This document shows, piece after piece, positions 35,715 to 44,182 of a stretch of 64,000 nt of DNA (position 1 is its first letter; every line of letters starts with the position of its first letter). The position numbers were made by a program, and so were the translations under genes. The DNA lies in contig NZ_QPIB01000005.1 of the NCBI RefSeq assembly GCF_003671765.1, positions 4,528-68,527 on the forward strand. The letters are read 5' to 3'. Under the pieces are notes generated by a model. It had not been told where the DNA came from. It saw only the letters and a list, made by a program, of their open reading frames with translations, and ran no database searches. Source of the stretch: Xenophilus sp. E41. Its GTDB lineage: Bacteria > Pseudomonadota > Gammaproteobacteria > Burkholderiales > Burkholderiaceae_C.

Positions 35715-36359
35715 TCAGGGAATCGCCACGCGGCGGGTCTGGTTGCCGGCCTGGAACACTGCGGTGTTGCCCTCGATCGCCTGCAGGCGCCACGGGCCGA
35801 CCGCATCCCCGGGCAGCAGCACCTGAAGTTGGGCGGGCGTGAAGTCCCCGATGCTCGGCGCGACGGACACGCTGCGCTGGCCGGCGCGCAGTTCGGCGCC
35901 GACGACGCGGAATGGCAGCGGCGGCAGCTCGGTCTTGGAGGCGGCGGACGTGCGCGATGCGCGCCGCTGGGCGGGTGCGGTGGCACGCGCGGCGGCTTGG
36001 CGCGCCTTGATCTGCTCGACCTCCGCGCGCAGCGCCTGGAGGTCGTCGGCCGCTGCGTAGCCACTGAGAGATTTCTCGACCTGGGCCGCGCGTGCTTCCA
36101 GAATCTGGCGGGTGTCTTTGAGGTCAGCGTCCGTCGCGACGGCCGGGCGCTGCTGGATGGCCTCGATCGTCTCGGCCAAGCCAGTTGCCTGCGCTTCCAG
36201 GCGTTGCAGGCGGGAATCCAGCCGCTCCTGGTCGGCCTGGTCGCTGAGGGCCTGGTAGCCCAGGGCCGCCAAGACGCTGAGGAAGATCAACCAGAGCCAC
36301 ATCAGGCTCTGCACCACCACGGCGGCGGTCGATCGCTGGGCAGGTTGCGGGGCGTTCAT
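35715..36359 (-). CDS. ICE membrane-anchored protein with PilP-like tail
   Basis: The 214-residue protein has one membrane helix (about 20-40), a long helical or coiled-coil stalk (about 40-125), an Ala/Arg-rich linker and a compact C-terminal domain (PFRVVGAELRAGQRSVSVAP.. LLPGDAVGPWRLQAI) that resembles PilP/T4SS stabilising domains. It sits between pilL-like and TIGR03759 genes, its usual place in this ICE family. It has 4-bp coupling to the pilL-like gene. No named family is certain. Confidence 0.6.
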   Translation of the reverse strand: MNAPQPAQRSTAAVVVQSLMWLWLIFLSVLAALGYQALSDQADQERLDSRLQRLEAQATGLAETIEAIQQRPAVATDADLKDTRQILEARAAQVEKSLSGYAAADDLQALRAEVEQIKARQAAARATAPAQRRASRTSAASKTELPPLPFRVVGAELRAGQRSVSVAPSIGDFTPAQLQVLLPGDAVGPWRLQAIEGNTAVFQAGNQTRRVAIP

Positions 36360-36955
36360 GGCTGGCCTCCCGAAACCATGGGTGCCAGCGGGAACGTCTG
36401 CACCGCCTCGGTGGCGGGTGGCTCGGATGGGGACTCGGCGACCGCGCGATCGCCGGGCCGCTCGAAGCAGATTTGCCGTGCGCGGTCATCCGCGTGCAGT
36501 TCCCAGGCCGGGCCAGCCAGCGTGAGCAGCGCATCGCGCAAGGTCATGGGGCCGAGGTGCAGGTGTACCGCCGGCAACGGCAGCGCGTACAGCTCGATCA
36601 CGGCATGCGCGGTCTGGCACAGGCCATAGCCGCTGCGTTTGAGCACGTGCCGAAGCCCATCCCCGACCGTGGCGCGGGCATCCTCGGGCATGGACACGTC
36701 GATGGTCTGCAACAACAGGTCGCGCTGCGCCGCCATGGGTGCCAGTTCGACCAGTGTGTAGCGGGCGTAGCGCACGACCGGGATGTACTCGGAAGCCTCG
36801 GGTTCAGGCGCGGCCAAGACTTCCGCGATGGTGTCGGGCGCGACCGGCGCAGTCGTCGTCGCGCAGCCACCGGCCAGCACCGACCACAGCAGGCCGAGAA
36901 ATCCCGCCAGAAGGCGGCGTTCGGGATAGTGAAACCACGGTGGAGAGGGGCACAT
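36356..36955 (-). CDS. pilL: PilL N-terminal-type lipoprotein (TIGR03748)
   Basis: This 199-residue protein has a lipoprotein signal with lipobox LAGG-C31, then YIPVVRYARYTLVELAPMAAQRDLL, the PilL N-terminal signature, and LPLPAVHLHLGPMTLRDALLTLAGPAW. It opens the first transfer operon of the ICE. PilL homologues belong to the type IVb pilus set of thin-pilus systems, but no other pil genes are seen here. The start lies 57 bp downstream of the ATTGTTTGC motif. Confidence 0.7.
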   Translation of the reverse strand: MCPSPPWFHYPERRLLAGFLGLLWSVLAGGCATTTAPVAPDTIAEVLAAPEPEASEYIPVVRYARYTLVELAPMAAQRDLLLQTIDVSMPEDARATVGDGLRHVLKRSGYGLCQTAHAVIELYALPLPAVHLHLGPMTLRDALLTLAGPAWELHADDRARQICFERPGDRAVAESPSEPPATEAVQTFPLAPMVSGGQP

Positions 36956-37012
36956 AGCTCGGCGTCCTGAAACATCCAGCCCTCACCATCGCCGCTCAGG
37001 CCGCGAGCGGCA

Positions 37013-37021
37013 GCAAACAAT
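37013..37021 (-). promoter_or_regulatory. Shared transfer-operon motif, copy 1 (before pilL)
   Basis: The minus strand reads GGTTCGCATTGTTTGCTGCC; the core ATTGTTTGC recurs before the other two transfer operons at almost the same distance (57 bp here, 60 and 51 bp there). GTTC two bases before the core is shared with the copy at 23486. Confidence 0.5.
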
Positions 37022-37056
37022 GCGAACCAGGCAGCGTCCGATTTACCGGGAGCGGC

Positions 37057-37081
37057 AAAAAAAACGGCCCCGAAGGGCCGT
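37057..37081 (-). terminator. Rho-independent terminator of the helicase gene
   Basis: On the minus strand a 7-bp stem ACGGCCC/GGGCCGT with a 4-base TTCG loop (37064-37081) is followed by eight T residues. It lies 13 bp beyond the helicase stop. Confidence 0.85.
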
Positions 37082-37093
37082 AAGTGGAACGTG

Positions 37094-39373
37094 TCATGCG
37101 GCGACAAGCTGCCGGGCCAGTGCGACCTCGACGGAATCACCGTCCTGGTTCAGGACATCGAGCCCGGATTCGGGCACGTCGCCCGAGGTGGACTGCGAGA
37201 CCATGATCTTCTTGGCCATCAGCTCCAGGCAGGTCATCTGCGAGGAACCGGCGTAGCCGAGGTAGATCACACGCACGGGCTGCTTCTGCCCGATGCGCCA
37301 GGAGCGGCGTGCCGCCTGCTGGAGCGAGTACACGTTGTAGCCCGACTGCATGAACACGATCGTCGGGAACTCCAACAGGTCCAGCCCCGTCTTGACCAAC
37401 TCGGGGTTGGTGATGAGCACGTCGATGCCACGGTCCAGTTGCTCGGCGATCCAGTCTTCGCGGCGGCTGGCATCCACGCTCGCGCGCAGCACCGCCACCT
37501 TGAAGCCTTCCTGCTCCAGCAACACCTTCAGGCGCGACGTGGTGTCGCGCGTGCCGGTATAGACCGTGTAGGCCAGGACCTTGCGGCCCTGCGCCTTCTC
37601 CTCTTTGCAGATGTCGATCAGCTCACGCTCCTTGGGGCTGATCTCGAACTCGTTGAACTGAGCCGGGACAAACGCCAAGGTGTTGCGCGTGCGCGGATGC
37701 ACCACGGTCTCCGACCGGAAGCAGCAATCCGGCCAGGCCAGCAGCACGTTGAGGACCACACCCAGCAAGGTCGTATCGCGTCGCGCCAGAGCCTGTTTCA
37801 GCTCCGCGGTCAGCCGACCCGCCAGATCGCGGTAGGCCGCGGCTTGCGCCGTGTCCATCGCGACTTCACGGAACTCCTCGTCATACGGCGGCAGGACGTT
37901 GCCACCGATGTCCTTGAGCTTGAGAAAGATCGTGAACGGCAGGATGCAGCGCAGCACGCCCTTGGGGCCAAACCCCGGGGCCTTGACCGTGCGCACCGAT
38001 ACCTTGGTGCCCTTGGCCGTCTTGTGCGCCGTGCCGGTGCTCTCGGAGTAGATGTCCTTCAACACCCCGTGATCGCGCATGAACGCCATCGCAGCCGAGG
38101 TCATGCTGCCGCTCGTGGTCGGGCGGTAGCCGTCTTCGATCATCCGCCCCGGAAGGGCTCGGAACAGCAGGTGGAACAGGTCGTCCCCGTAGCCGCCCAT
38201 CAACGTGCCGGTCAGCAGCAAGGTCTTGCGAGCCTTCGCCGCCAGCACGCCCATGGCCTGGCCCTGGGCACTGCCCCCGTTCTTGTACTCATGTGCCTCA
38301 TCGGCGATGAGCAGGTCGAACGTGCCTTGCGGCAGGTAGCGTTTGATGAACTCGGACGGCTGATAGCCGCCCTCGCCAAAGCCGAACTCCATGTTGGCCA
38401 TCGCACGTTCCATGCGCGTGGCCTGACGGTCGGAAAACACCAGCTCGCCGTTGCCATCCATGAGGTTGATGAACTCATGGATGTTGTCGCCGAGCATCGA
38501 CGCCAGGAACCCGTCACCGAACTTTTGCATCAGCTTCTGCGCGGTGACCTCTCCGATGGTCGGTATGCGCTTTAAGGCTTTGAGCACGGCCGAGGACTGG
38601 TCGCTGCCGGACAGACTGCGCGGGCGGATCAGTGTCCACAGGGGCGCGGCGCAGTGGCCGCACTTCCTGCGGCACTCCTCGGCTTGGAGCGCGATCGGGT
38701 TGACCGGCTCGCCGTCGAGGTCGGTGATGACCGTGCCGCAGTCCGGGCAGGCCGCCACGTCGCCGTGGCGGGTGCGCCGCGTGGTGAAGACAGGCTTCCA
38801 GTGAAAGCCCATCCGCATCCTGACGCGCCCCAGGACGAAGAACTCCTGGCCCGTGGGCTGCACGCCCAACTGCTCGCGCAGCTTGATGAGCTTGACGAGC
38901 GTATCCGGCCCGTTGAGTACCCACACCTTGGCACCGGCCACCGTCTCCTGGATCTCGCGCCGCCACTTGTAAACCAGGTGGGGCGGCGACAGCACCAGAG
39001 TGCGGCGATAGCCTTCGGCGTTGAGCACGGCGGCCGTGGCAATGCCGACGGTCGTCTTGCCGCAGCCCATCTCGCCATTGACGATCGCAGCACGTTCGCC
39101 ACGGTCGATCAGCAGCTCGGCGGCGGCGTGGACGACTTCGGCCTGGGCTGGGAACAGCTTGCGCTTGAGGCTGGCGACCACCAGTTGCCGGTGCGCCTGC
39201 GGTTGGCCGGTATAGACCGGCGGATTAGCGCTGTTGAGGGCGTCGAGTAGTTCGTCGCCGAACTCGCCGACAAAATCCTGAAGGCTCAGGGTCAGAGGGG
39301 AAGATTCCGCGTCGAGCAGTTCGCCCTGTACGGGCGCGGATTCAGCGGCAGTGGTTTCGAGATCGAGGGACAT
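37094..39373 (-). CDS. SNF2-like superfamily 2 helicase
   Basis: The 759-residue protein has Walker A GEMGCGKTT (100-108), LLIADEAHEYKN (about 352-363), TGTLMGG, and a C-terminal helicase half with AYTVYTGTRDT, VLITNPELVKTGLDL and QAARRSWRIGQ, the SNF2/RapA-type motif VI. An inserted zinc ribbon (CPDC..CRRKCGHC, about 209-246) lies between motifs Ia and II. It is a constant member of the ICE maintenance region; likely roles are DNA or nucleoprotein remodelling during transfer or replication. Confidence 0.85.
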   Translation of the reverse strand: MSLDLETTAAESAPVQGELLDAESSPLTLSLQDFVGEFGDELLDALNSANPPVYTGQPQAHRQLVVASLKRKLFPAQAEVVHAAAELLIDRGERAAIVNGEMGCGKTTVGIATAAVLNAEGYRRTLVLSPPHLVYKWRREIQETVAGAKVWVLNGPDTLVKLIKLREQLGVQPTGQEFFVLGRVRMRMGFHWKPVFTTRRTRHGDVAACPDCGTVITDLDGEPVNPIALQAEECRRKCGHCAAPLWTLIRPRSLSGSDQSSAVLKALKRIPTIGEVTAQKLMQKFGDGFLASMLGDNIHEFINLMDGNGELVFSDRQATRMERAMANMEFGFGEGGYQPSEFIKRYLPQGTFDLLIADEAHEYKNGGSAQGQAMGVLAAKARKTLLLTGTLMGGYGDDLFHLLFRALPGRMIEDGYRPTTSGSMTSAAMAFMRDHGVLKDIYSESTGTAHKTAKGTKVSVRTVKAPGFGPKGVLRCILPFTIFLKLKDIGGNVLPPYDEEFREVAMDTAQAAAYRDLAGRLTAELKQALARRDTTLLGVVLNVLLAWPDCCFRSETVVHPRTRNTLAFVPAQFNEFEISPKERELIDICKEEKAQGRKVLAYTVYTGTRDTTSRLKVLLEQEGFKVAVLRASVDASRREDWIAEQLDRGIDVLITNPELVKTGLDLLEFPTIVFMQSGYNVYSLQQAARRSWRIGQKQPVRVIYLGYAGSSQMTCLELMAKKIMVSQSTSGDVPESGLDVLNQDGDSVEVALARQLVAA

Positions 39374-39402
39374 GGTGATGCTCCAAAGAAAAATGGGGCA
39401 TG

Positions 39403-39439
39403 CACCACCCCCAGCGGGGCAATGGCATGCCCCGTGGTG
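39403..39439 (-). promoter_or_regulatory. Leader hairpin of the helicase gene
   Basis: Minus-strand CCACCAC pairs with GTGGTG, and inside it GGGGCA pairs with TGCCCC around a six-base loop. The element ends about 30 bases before the ATG at 39373. Stacked outer and inner G/C helices of this type recur before many genes of this region. Confidence 0.6.
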
Positions 39440-39509
39440 GGAAGAGAATCGACGCGTGGCTGAGGGTGGTTGAAGGTGCTGGCCTGGGCGGCCCGCAGGT
39501 GAACCGTGC

Positions 39510-39815
39510 TCAGTCTTCGGACGGAAGCACGATGACGGTTGCGCAGCGCTGCGAATCGGTGACGATGCGAATGGCGAGCCCCGGATGGATCACGTAGTGC
39601 GATTCCAGCGACGCGCCCGATTGAAGCGCGCTGCTGTTCGTCTGCCATTGCTGGATGTTGACGTCGCCCCAGTCGCCACGGGTGTGGCGCCTGAAGTACG
39701 GGATCGGGTCCAGGCGACCCGCGCGGACCAGGCGGTCTACACCTCTGCTGAAGATGAGCGCCCCGATGGGGAACGCCAGCCGCTGGCAGTAGGTTTCGAT
39801 GCGATGCGATGCCAT
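39510..39815 (-). CDS. ICE hypothetical protein, paralogue of its neighbour
   Basis: This 101-residue soluble protein contains VRAGRLDPIPYFRRHTRGDWGDVN, which matches RRGLIDPLAYVQRHVRGDWGE in the gene at 39905; both end with a beta strand plus LPSED/LPEER. The two genes are therefore tandem paralogues. It starts with GGAGGAG upstream of the ATG. No function is known; the family occurs in the maintenance part of PFGI-type ICEs. Confidence 0.65.
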   Translation of the reverse strand: MASHRIETYCQRLAFPIGALIFSRGVDRLVRAGRLDPIPYFRRHTRGDWGDVNIQQWQTNSSALQSGASLESHYVIHPGLAIRIVTDSQRCATVIVLPSED

Positions 39816-39904
39816 GGGCTCCTCCTTGATGAGTCATTGAGCCACGACACCCCTGCCGGAGTGAAGTGGCTCCGTCAGGTGGATGAGGATGACGATGTGG
39901 GGCC

Positions 39905-40225
39905 TCAGATCAGGTCCCGCTCTTCGGGAAGCTGGACCACCGTGGTCTGGTGGTCCTCGCTGGTCTTGACGATCAGCGCCAGGTCCGGCGTGATCCTGAA
40001 CTGCGAGATCATTAGGTTGTCCTGTTGGATCGCCACGTCGTTGGCTTGGCGTGTGGCCTCATCGATCTCGCCCCAGTCCCCGCGCACATGGCGCTGGACA
40101 TAGGCCAAGGGGTCGATCAGGCCTCGCCGGGCCAGCCAATGCACCTTCTCGCTCAACTTCAACGTACTCGGTGCGAACAACGGTTGCTTGTGCGGCGCAG
40201 GCCGCTTGAACGGATTGGGGATCAT
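39905..40225 (-). CDS. ICE hypothetical protein, paralogue of its neighbour
   Basis: The 106-residue protein starts MIPNPFKRPAP with GGAG upstream and has a Pro/Lys-rich head of about 20 residues that the downstream paralogue lacks, followed by the shared RGLIDPLAYVQRHVRGDWGEID block and the ITPDLALIVKTSED strand pair. No catalytic motif is visible. A GGACG/CGTCC hairpin lies in its 50-bp leader. Confidence 0.65.
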   Translation of the reverse strand: MIPNPFKRPAPHKQPLFAPSTLKLSEKVHWLARRGLIDPLAYVQRHVRGDWGEIDEATRQANDVAIQQDNLMISQFRITPDLALIVKTSEDHQTTVVQLPEERDLI

Positions 40226-40275
40226 GGTGTTTCTCCTTCGAGTTGGTACAGCAGGACGGCAGCGCGTCCGGTGGA

Positions 40276-41385
40276 TCAGCGAATGGTCAACACCTCGCCC
40301 CGTGTCGCGGAGCCAGGTGTCATGTCCCACGCGCGGATGACGGGAACGAACTTGTCGGTGAGGATGCGGGTCTCGGCGATGGAGCCGTCTTCGCGTTCGG
40401 TGAACTCCCGCTGGAGCGTCTTGTCCTTGTGGGTGTCACCTTTGACGACGAGCACGCGCCCGGTCTTGGAGCGCACAACCCCCGAGATCGCACCCGCGGC
40501 CAGAGCCAGGGCGAGATGCCAGCGGGACAAGGCCCGCGCCGGTGGACGCAGCGATTGCTGCGCAGCCCCCAGGTGCGTGTCCTGCGATGGCCACAAGCCT
40601 TGCAGCCTGCCAACCTCATCGGCGAACTGCTCGGGCTCCATCGTCACGCGGAAGAAATGCTCTGGCTCGGCCGGGCTGGCGGGGACGATGTACGGCAGGA
40701 ACGGCCACTCGCTCGGCAGTTCCTCGGCTTCGACTTCGCCTTGCCCTACCTGCAACAGCAGATTGCGCACGGCCTTGACGCCATCGGGCACCTGCTCGCG
40801 CTGGCGCACCCGGCGTCCGAAGATCACCACCTGCTTGAACTGCGTCTCCACCGCTCGGTAGATGCGCAGGTCCGTGTAGTGGCGCGTCAGCCAGCCGACC
40901 AACTCCGCGTCGAGCACGTAGCCGGGGACGATGAAAACCAGCACGCCGCCGTATTGCAGCAGCGAGAGCGTGCGCTGGTAGAACAGCTTTTCAAGGCGGG
41001 CACGGCCCTGGCCCTGATAGCCGATGTTGCCGTTGACGTCCTTGGACAGGTCCCCATACGGCGGGTTGAGCCAGAGCAGCCCGAAGGACTGCTTGGAGAC
41101 CATCGTGTCCATCAGGTCCGCGTGCAGGCAGTGATCGACCAGGCCGCGGGCATGGCGCGCCCGCTCCGCGTCGAACTCGACGGCGAACGCCTTTGCCTGC
41201 TCGCGCCCGAGGGCATGGGCGGCTTCGGCGATCGCCACGCCTTCGCCGGCGCAGGGATCGAGGATGCACATCGGCCCGTCGCTGGGCATCAGTGCGTTGA
41301 GCGCTCTTTCGAGCGTGGGTTCGTCGGTCGGGAAATATCCGTTCTTGACGAAATTGCGGGCGAGCCGCGGGAACATGAGGGCCAT
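40276..41385 (-). CDS. DUF6094 protein, N6-adenine methyltransferase-like
   Basis: The 369-residue protein has a Rossmann methyltransferase core: SAM motif I LDPCAGEG (42-49), acidic motif AVEFDAER (68-75) and the catalytic motif N107-P-P-Y110 followed by GD. This is the N6-adenine class of DNA methyltransferases. The C-terminal 170 residues have no clear recognition domain. No restriction endonuclease is adjacent, so protection of the element's own DNA on entry to a new host is a reasonable inference. Confidence 0.75.
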   Translation of the reverse strand: MALMFPRLARNFVKNGYFPTDEPTLERALNALMPSDGPMCILDPCAGEGVAIAEAAHALGREQAKAFAVEFDAERARHARGLVDHCLHADLMDTMVSKQSFGLLWLNPPYGDLSKDVNGNIGYQGQGRARLEKLFYQRTLSLLQYGGVLVFIVPGYVLDAELVGWLTRHYTDLRIYRAVETQFKQVVIFGRRVRQREQVPDGVKAVRNLLLQVGQGEVEAEELPSEWPFLPYIVPASPAEPEHFFRVTMEPEQFADEVGRLQGLWPSQDTHLGAAQQSLRPPARALSRWHLALALAAGAISGVVRSKTGRVLVVKGDTHKDKTLQREFTEREDGSIAETRILTDKFVPVIRAWDMTPGSATRGEVLTIR

Positions 41386-41449
41386 GGAAGTCTCCTGGTT
41401 GGCGGGGATGAAACACGGAAGTACGCCAAGGCGTGCCTCCGAGGGTGGG

Positions 41450-42097
41450 TCAAGCCGCTACCGCTTCCGGCGTCCAAATCTTGGCCGGATACGGATAGGC
41501 GGTGAGCGCGTCGCTGCGGATCAGGGAGCCGAGCGCCAGGGTCAGCGCCGGCACGTCGATGGCGAGCCGATGGCCTTCCAGCGGCCCGAGGGCGAACGGA
41601 AGGCGGGCCAGCATCTCGCGGGTTTGCAGCAGTTCCAGCACGGTCTCGCGCCAGTGATCGAGCAGCGGCAACGGGCAGGTGTCCCGCACCAGCATCCACA
41701 GGCGGTCAAGCCTGTGGGCGCTGTCGCGTGGCAGCAGTGCCAATGCGCTGGCGTTGGCCTTGTCGGGCTTGACGCAGCGCCGGTCGAACAGCCACACGTT
41801 GGACAGCGAGCCGAACAGCGTCCGCCGGTACGCGCGCGTGATGCGCTTTTCCAGGCGATCGACGTTGCCGATGAATACCGGGACGCTGCCGCCCTGGTCG
41901 GTGATGACGTGGAACTGGTCCAGTCCCTGCTCGTCGCGCCCGAGGGTCAGGCGAGCGAGGAACTGCTGGACGGCGGTGTCCCGCGCCCAGATGGACAGGA
42001 AGATCAGGTTGCCCTGGTCATCGCCGACGCAGGCGTCGGCCATCACGTCCGGGCATTCGTCGATGCGGTACAGCGTGGAAGAAGTGTTTGCGGGCAT
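41450..42097 (-). CDS. ICE hypothetical protein, 215 residues
   Basis: The protein is soluble, with FLSIWARDTAVQQFLARLTLG in the N-terminal third, VPVFIGNVDRLEKRITRAYRRTLFG in the middle and an alpha-helical C-terminal half. It is a regular member of this ICE gene block but I do not recognise a domain. Its leader contains one of the two-part G/C hairpins. Confidence 0.6.
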   Translation of the reverse strand: MPANTSSTLYRIDECPDVMADACVGDDQGNLIFLSIWARDTAVQQFLARLTLGRDEQGLDQFHVITDQGGSVPVFIGNVDRLEKRITRAYRRTLFGSLSNVWLFDRRCVKPDKANASALALLPRDSAHRLDRLWMLVRDTCPLPLLDHWRETVLELLQTREMLARLPFALGPLEGHRLAIDVPALTLALGSLIRSDALTAYPYPAKIWTPEAVAA

Positions 42098-42125
42098 GGT
42101 GGTGTCCTCGGATGAACGGGAACAG

Positions 42126-42162
42126 CACCGCCCGCTGGGGCAAGTACTGCCCCAGGGGGTGG
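42126..42162 (-). promoter_or_regulatory. Leader hairpin of the 215-residue ICE protein
   Basis: On the minus strand CCACCCC pairs with GGGCGGTG and the inner CTGGGGCA pairs with TGCCCCAG around a 3-4 base loop. It is preceded by TTTTCTT and lies about 30 bases before the start codon. Confidence 0.6.
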
Positions 42163-42173
42163 AAGAAAACCGC

Positions 42174-42434
42174 TCAGTCCGGCTCGAACTGCCGGGTGTG
42201 CGGGTTGAAGTGAAGCGGCTCGTCCGCCGAAGTGATCGGCGTGAAGCCTTCCAGGTAGATGTTGTTGAGGTACTGGTCGCGGTAGGTCAGTGCCTGCCGT
42301 GCCTGGTCCTCGGTGAGGCCGTTGTCGATGAAGTACGCCAGCATTTCCTCGTCGGAGGACACTTCGTCGTTGGACAAACTCCCTTCAACGAGTGCCAGCA
42401 ACGAGGGCGGAAGCGTTGCCAGGATCGGGTCCAT
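42174..42434 (-). CDS. Small ICE hypothetical protein, 86 residues
   Basis: The acidic protein starts MDPILATLPPSLLALVEG at an ATG with AGGAGG upstream, 16 bp after the neighbouring gene. It has a helical middle (DEEMLAYFIDNGLTEDQARQAL) and an HFNPHTRQFEPD tail. No known family was recognised. Confidence 0.6.
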   Translation of the reverse strand: MDPILATLPPSLLALVEGSLSNDEVSSDEEMLAYFIDNGLTEDQARQALTYRDQYLNNIYLEGFTPITSADEPLHFNPHTRQFEPD

Positions 42435-42450
42435 GTCGGTTCCTCCTGGC

Positions 42451-42858
42451 TCAGGCCATCGACGCCGCGGCGGATGCCGCGGATGCCGTGGGTGTGCGCC
42501 GCCGGGCGTGGTAGGCGCGAACGCCTGCACGCCAGTCGGCGGACTGCTCCGGTGCGAGGTCCAGATAGGACAGCGGGCACGTGTAGTAGTACGGGTGCAT
42601 GGACTCGTCCAAGGACTTGTAGCCCCACTGGCCGCCGCTTCGTTCAAGCAGATCGCAGCGGATGTAGCGCAGGGACTGGCCCGGTGCGAGATCACGATGC
42701 ACGCCTTCGACCTTGGCGGTCACTTCGGCGACGGACCACAGCACGTTGCCGCGCAGGGTGTGAGCGATGACCTTGACGCTGGCGCGCTCGGTCTCTTGCG
42801 GTGCGATCAGTTCCGCGATCAGTTCGGACCGCGATTGGTTTGAGAAATACCAGCCCAT
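42451..42858 (-). CDS. DUF6927-like ICE protein, 135 residues
   Basis: The product starts MGWYFSNQSRSELIAELI, a start seen in a widespread family of ICE and phage-like proteins (DUF6927 in my recollection), and contains RYIRCDLLERSGGQWGYKSLDESMHPYYYTCP. It is soluble and its Ala-rich tail is probably disordered. GAGGAGG precedes the start codon. Function unknown. Confidence 0.65.
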   Translation of the reverse strand: MGWYFSNQSRSELIAELIAPQETERASVKVIAHTLRGNVLWSVAEVTAKVEGVHRDLAPGQSLRYIRCDLLERSGGQWGYKSLDESMHPYYYTCPLSYLDLAPEQSADWRAGVRAYHARRRTPTASAASAAASMA

Positions 42859-42889
42859 GAGAGGCCTCCTCGAAAAGTTGAGCTGAAGG

Positions 42890-42920
42890 CCTCCCCGTGG
42901 GGAAGAACCCCCAGCGGGTG
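42890..42920 (-). promoter_or_regulatory. Leader hairpin of the DUF6927-like gene
   Basis: Minus-strand CACCCG pairs with CGGGG and the inner TGGGG with CCCCA around a TTCTT-type loop. A further small hairpin GCCGC/GCGGC lies just upstream. The element ends about 32 bases before the ATG. Confidence 0.55.
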
Positions 42921-42962
42921 ATGGAATGCCGCATCTGCGGCGAAGGAACCTATGCGTCGCCC

Positions 42963-43304
42963 TCAATCCCAGTCGTCATCGTCTCGATCACAACCGGCCG
43001 GGCAGTAGCCGAACTCGATCCCGTGCGAGCAATAGCCATGCTCCGCATTCCAGTCCTGGGTTTCCTGCCGTTCGGCAGGTGTTGCGTAGTCCCATTCCTG
43101 GGCCGCGATTTCGAGAGCCTGAGCACGTTGCTCATCCGGCAAACGATTGGCCTGTGCGTCGATCGCCGAACTGAAGAGCGTCACGTAGTGGTCGTAGGAC
43201 AAGCCGCAACCGCGCTGGGCGTGTGCGGCGGCCGCTTTGCAAAGGTCCCGCCACGCGGGTTCATCCAGCGTTGAACGCGGGGTATCGCAAGCGATGGTGG
43301 ACAT
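42963..43304 (-). CDS. Small ICE hypothetical protein, 113 residues
   Basis: This acidic, helical protein has RDLCKAAAAHAQRGCGLSYDHYVTLF and a Cys/His-containing tail (HGYCSHGIEFGYCPAGCDRDDDDW) that could bind a metal. It starts at an ATG with TGGAGGT upstream. It is a common member of this ICE block without assigned function. Confidence 0.6.
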   Translation of the reverse strand: MSTIACDTPRSTLDEPAWRDLCKAAAAHAQRGCGLSYDHYVTLFSSAIDAQANRLPDEQRAQALEIAAQEWDYATPAERQETQDWNAEHGYCSHGIEFGYCPAGCDRDDDDWD

Positions 43305-43332
43305 GATGGAGACCTCCAGAAAATGGCCAGGG

Positions 43333-43367
43333 CCTCCCCCGCATGGGAAAGGAACCCCGGCGGGTGG
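43333..43367 (-). promoter_or_regulatory. Leader hairpin of the 113-residue protein gene
   Basis: Minus-strand CCACCCGC pairs with GCGGGGG, enclosing GGG/CCC with a seven-base loop. It is preceded by TTCTTCAT as at 53661 and 42126. Confidence 0.55.
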
Positions 43368-43398
43368 ATGAAGAACACCGCGCATGCGGCGTCTGCGA

Positions 43399-44088
43399 TC
43401 ACGCAGGTTTTGGTTCGGCCTGGCGGCTCCACTCCTGCGTCTTGAAGTCCAGCGCGTAGCCCAGCTCGCCCAGGCGGGCGATCTGCGCGCGCAGGGTGCG
43501 GCGGTCGATGGTCGAATCCAGTTTCACGGACTCGCCCAGCGGCCACAGCAGGCCGAAGAGCGCGGCGTCACCGTCTTCGGTGCTGCCGGGGGCAGCGGCC
43601 GTAGCAGGCGGTGGCGCATCCACGCCGAAGGGCGTGGTATCGACCAGCGGGTCCGCGGACGCCTGCACGGGTGCGGGCTTGGCGGGCCTGGACGCTTTGG
43701 TGGGCTTGGCCGGCGTTGCCGCAGGCTGCGCCCCTTGCTCTTCATCGAGCGGATCGACGTCCTGGGTGGCGAAGCTGCGGGCTTCGTCGCGGCTGAGTTT
43801 GTCGATGCCGTTGAGCGTCATGCCGTCGAGGCTGGCACGGATCTCGAACCGCATGCCGCCGCCGACCGGATAGGACTTCGGGAAGATGTACCTGATGATG
43901 AATTCCCCGTCGTACTTGCCTTCGGGGTACTGCTCCAGCTCCGGGTCTTTGACCTCGAAAGTACCGAGGTGCGTCGCGAGGCGGCCAACCGTGAACGGGC
44001 CGTTCTTGCCGCGGATGGTACGCAGCGTGAGCTGGCCGGGGACGACGATGGGCGCAACAGATTTCTCGGAAGCCGATGGGGTTGCCAT
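43399..44088 (-). CDS. DUF3275 family ICE protein
   Basis: The 229-residue protein begins with a beta-rich domain (PIVVPGQLTLRTIRGKNGPFTVGRLATH, FEVKDPELEQYPEGKYDGEFIIRYIFP) that defines DUF3275, an OB-fold-like domain of ICE proteins. A long Pro/Ala/Lys linker (about 118-165) leads to a small C-terminal helical domain (SVKLDSTIDRRTLRAQIARLGELGY). It may bind single-stranded DNA, judged from fold pattern only. CAGGAG precedes the ATG. Confidence 0.7.
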   Translation of the reverse strand: MATPSASEKSVAPIVVPGQLTLRTIRGKNGPFTVGRLATHLGTFEVKDPELEQYPEGKYDGEFIIRYIFPKSYPVGGGMRFEIRASLDGMTLNGIDKLSRDEARSFATQDVDPLDEEQGAQPAATPAKPTKASRPAKPAPVQASADPLVDTTPFGVDAPPPATAAAPGSTEDGDAALFGLLWPLGESVKLDSTIDRRTLRAQIARLGELGYALDFKTQEWSRQAEPKPA

Positions 44089-44150
44089 GATGGTTCTCCT
44101 GATGATGAATGACGGGCCGCCGACGGCACCCGGTGGATGAGAGGAAATGG

Positions 44151-44171
44151 CCTCGCCCGAGGTGGGCGAGG
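44151..44171 (-). terminator. Hairpin behind the DUF932 gene, possible terminator
   Basis: CCTCGCCC and GGGCGAGG form an 8-bp stem with a five-base loop, 12 bp beyond the DUF932 stop. Only a short CATTTCC follows on the minus strand, so termination would be weak. Confidence 0.4.
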
Positions 44172-44182
44172 TCCGCGTGGCA

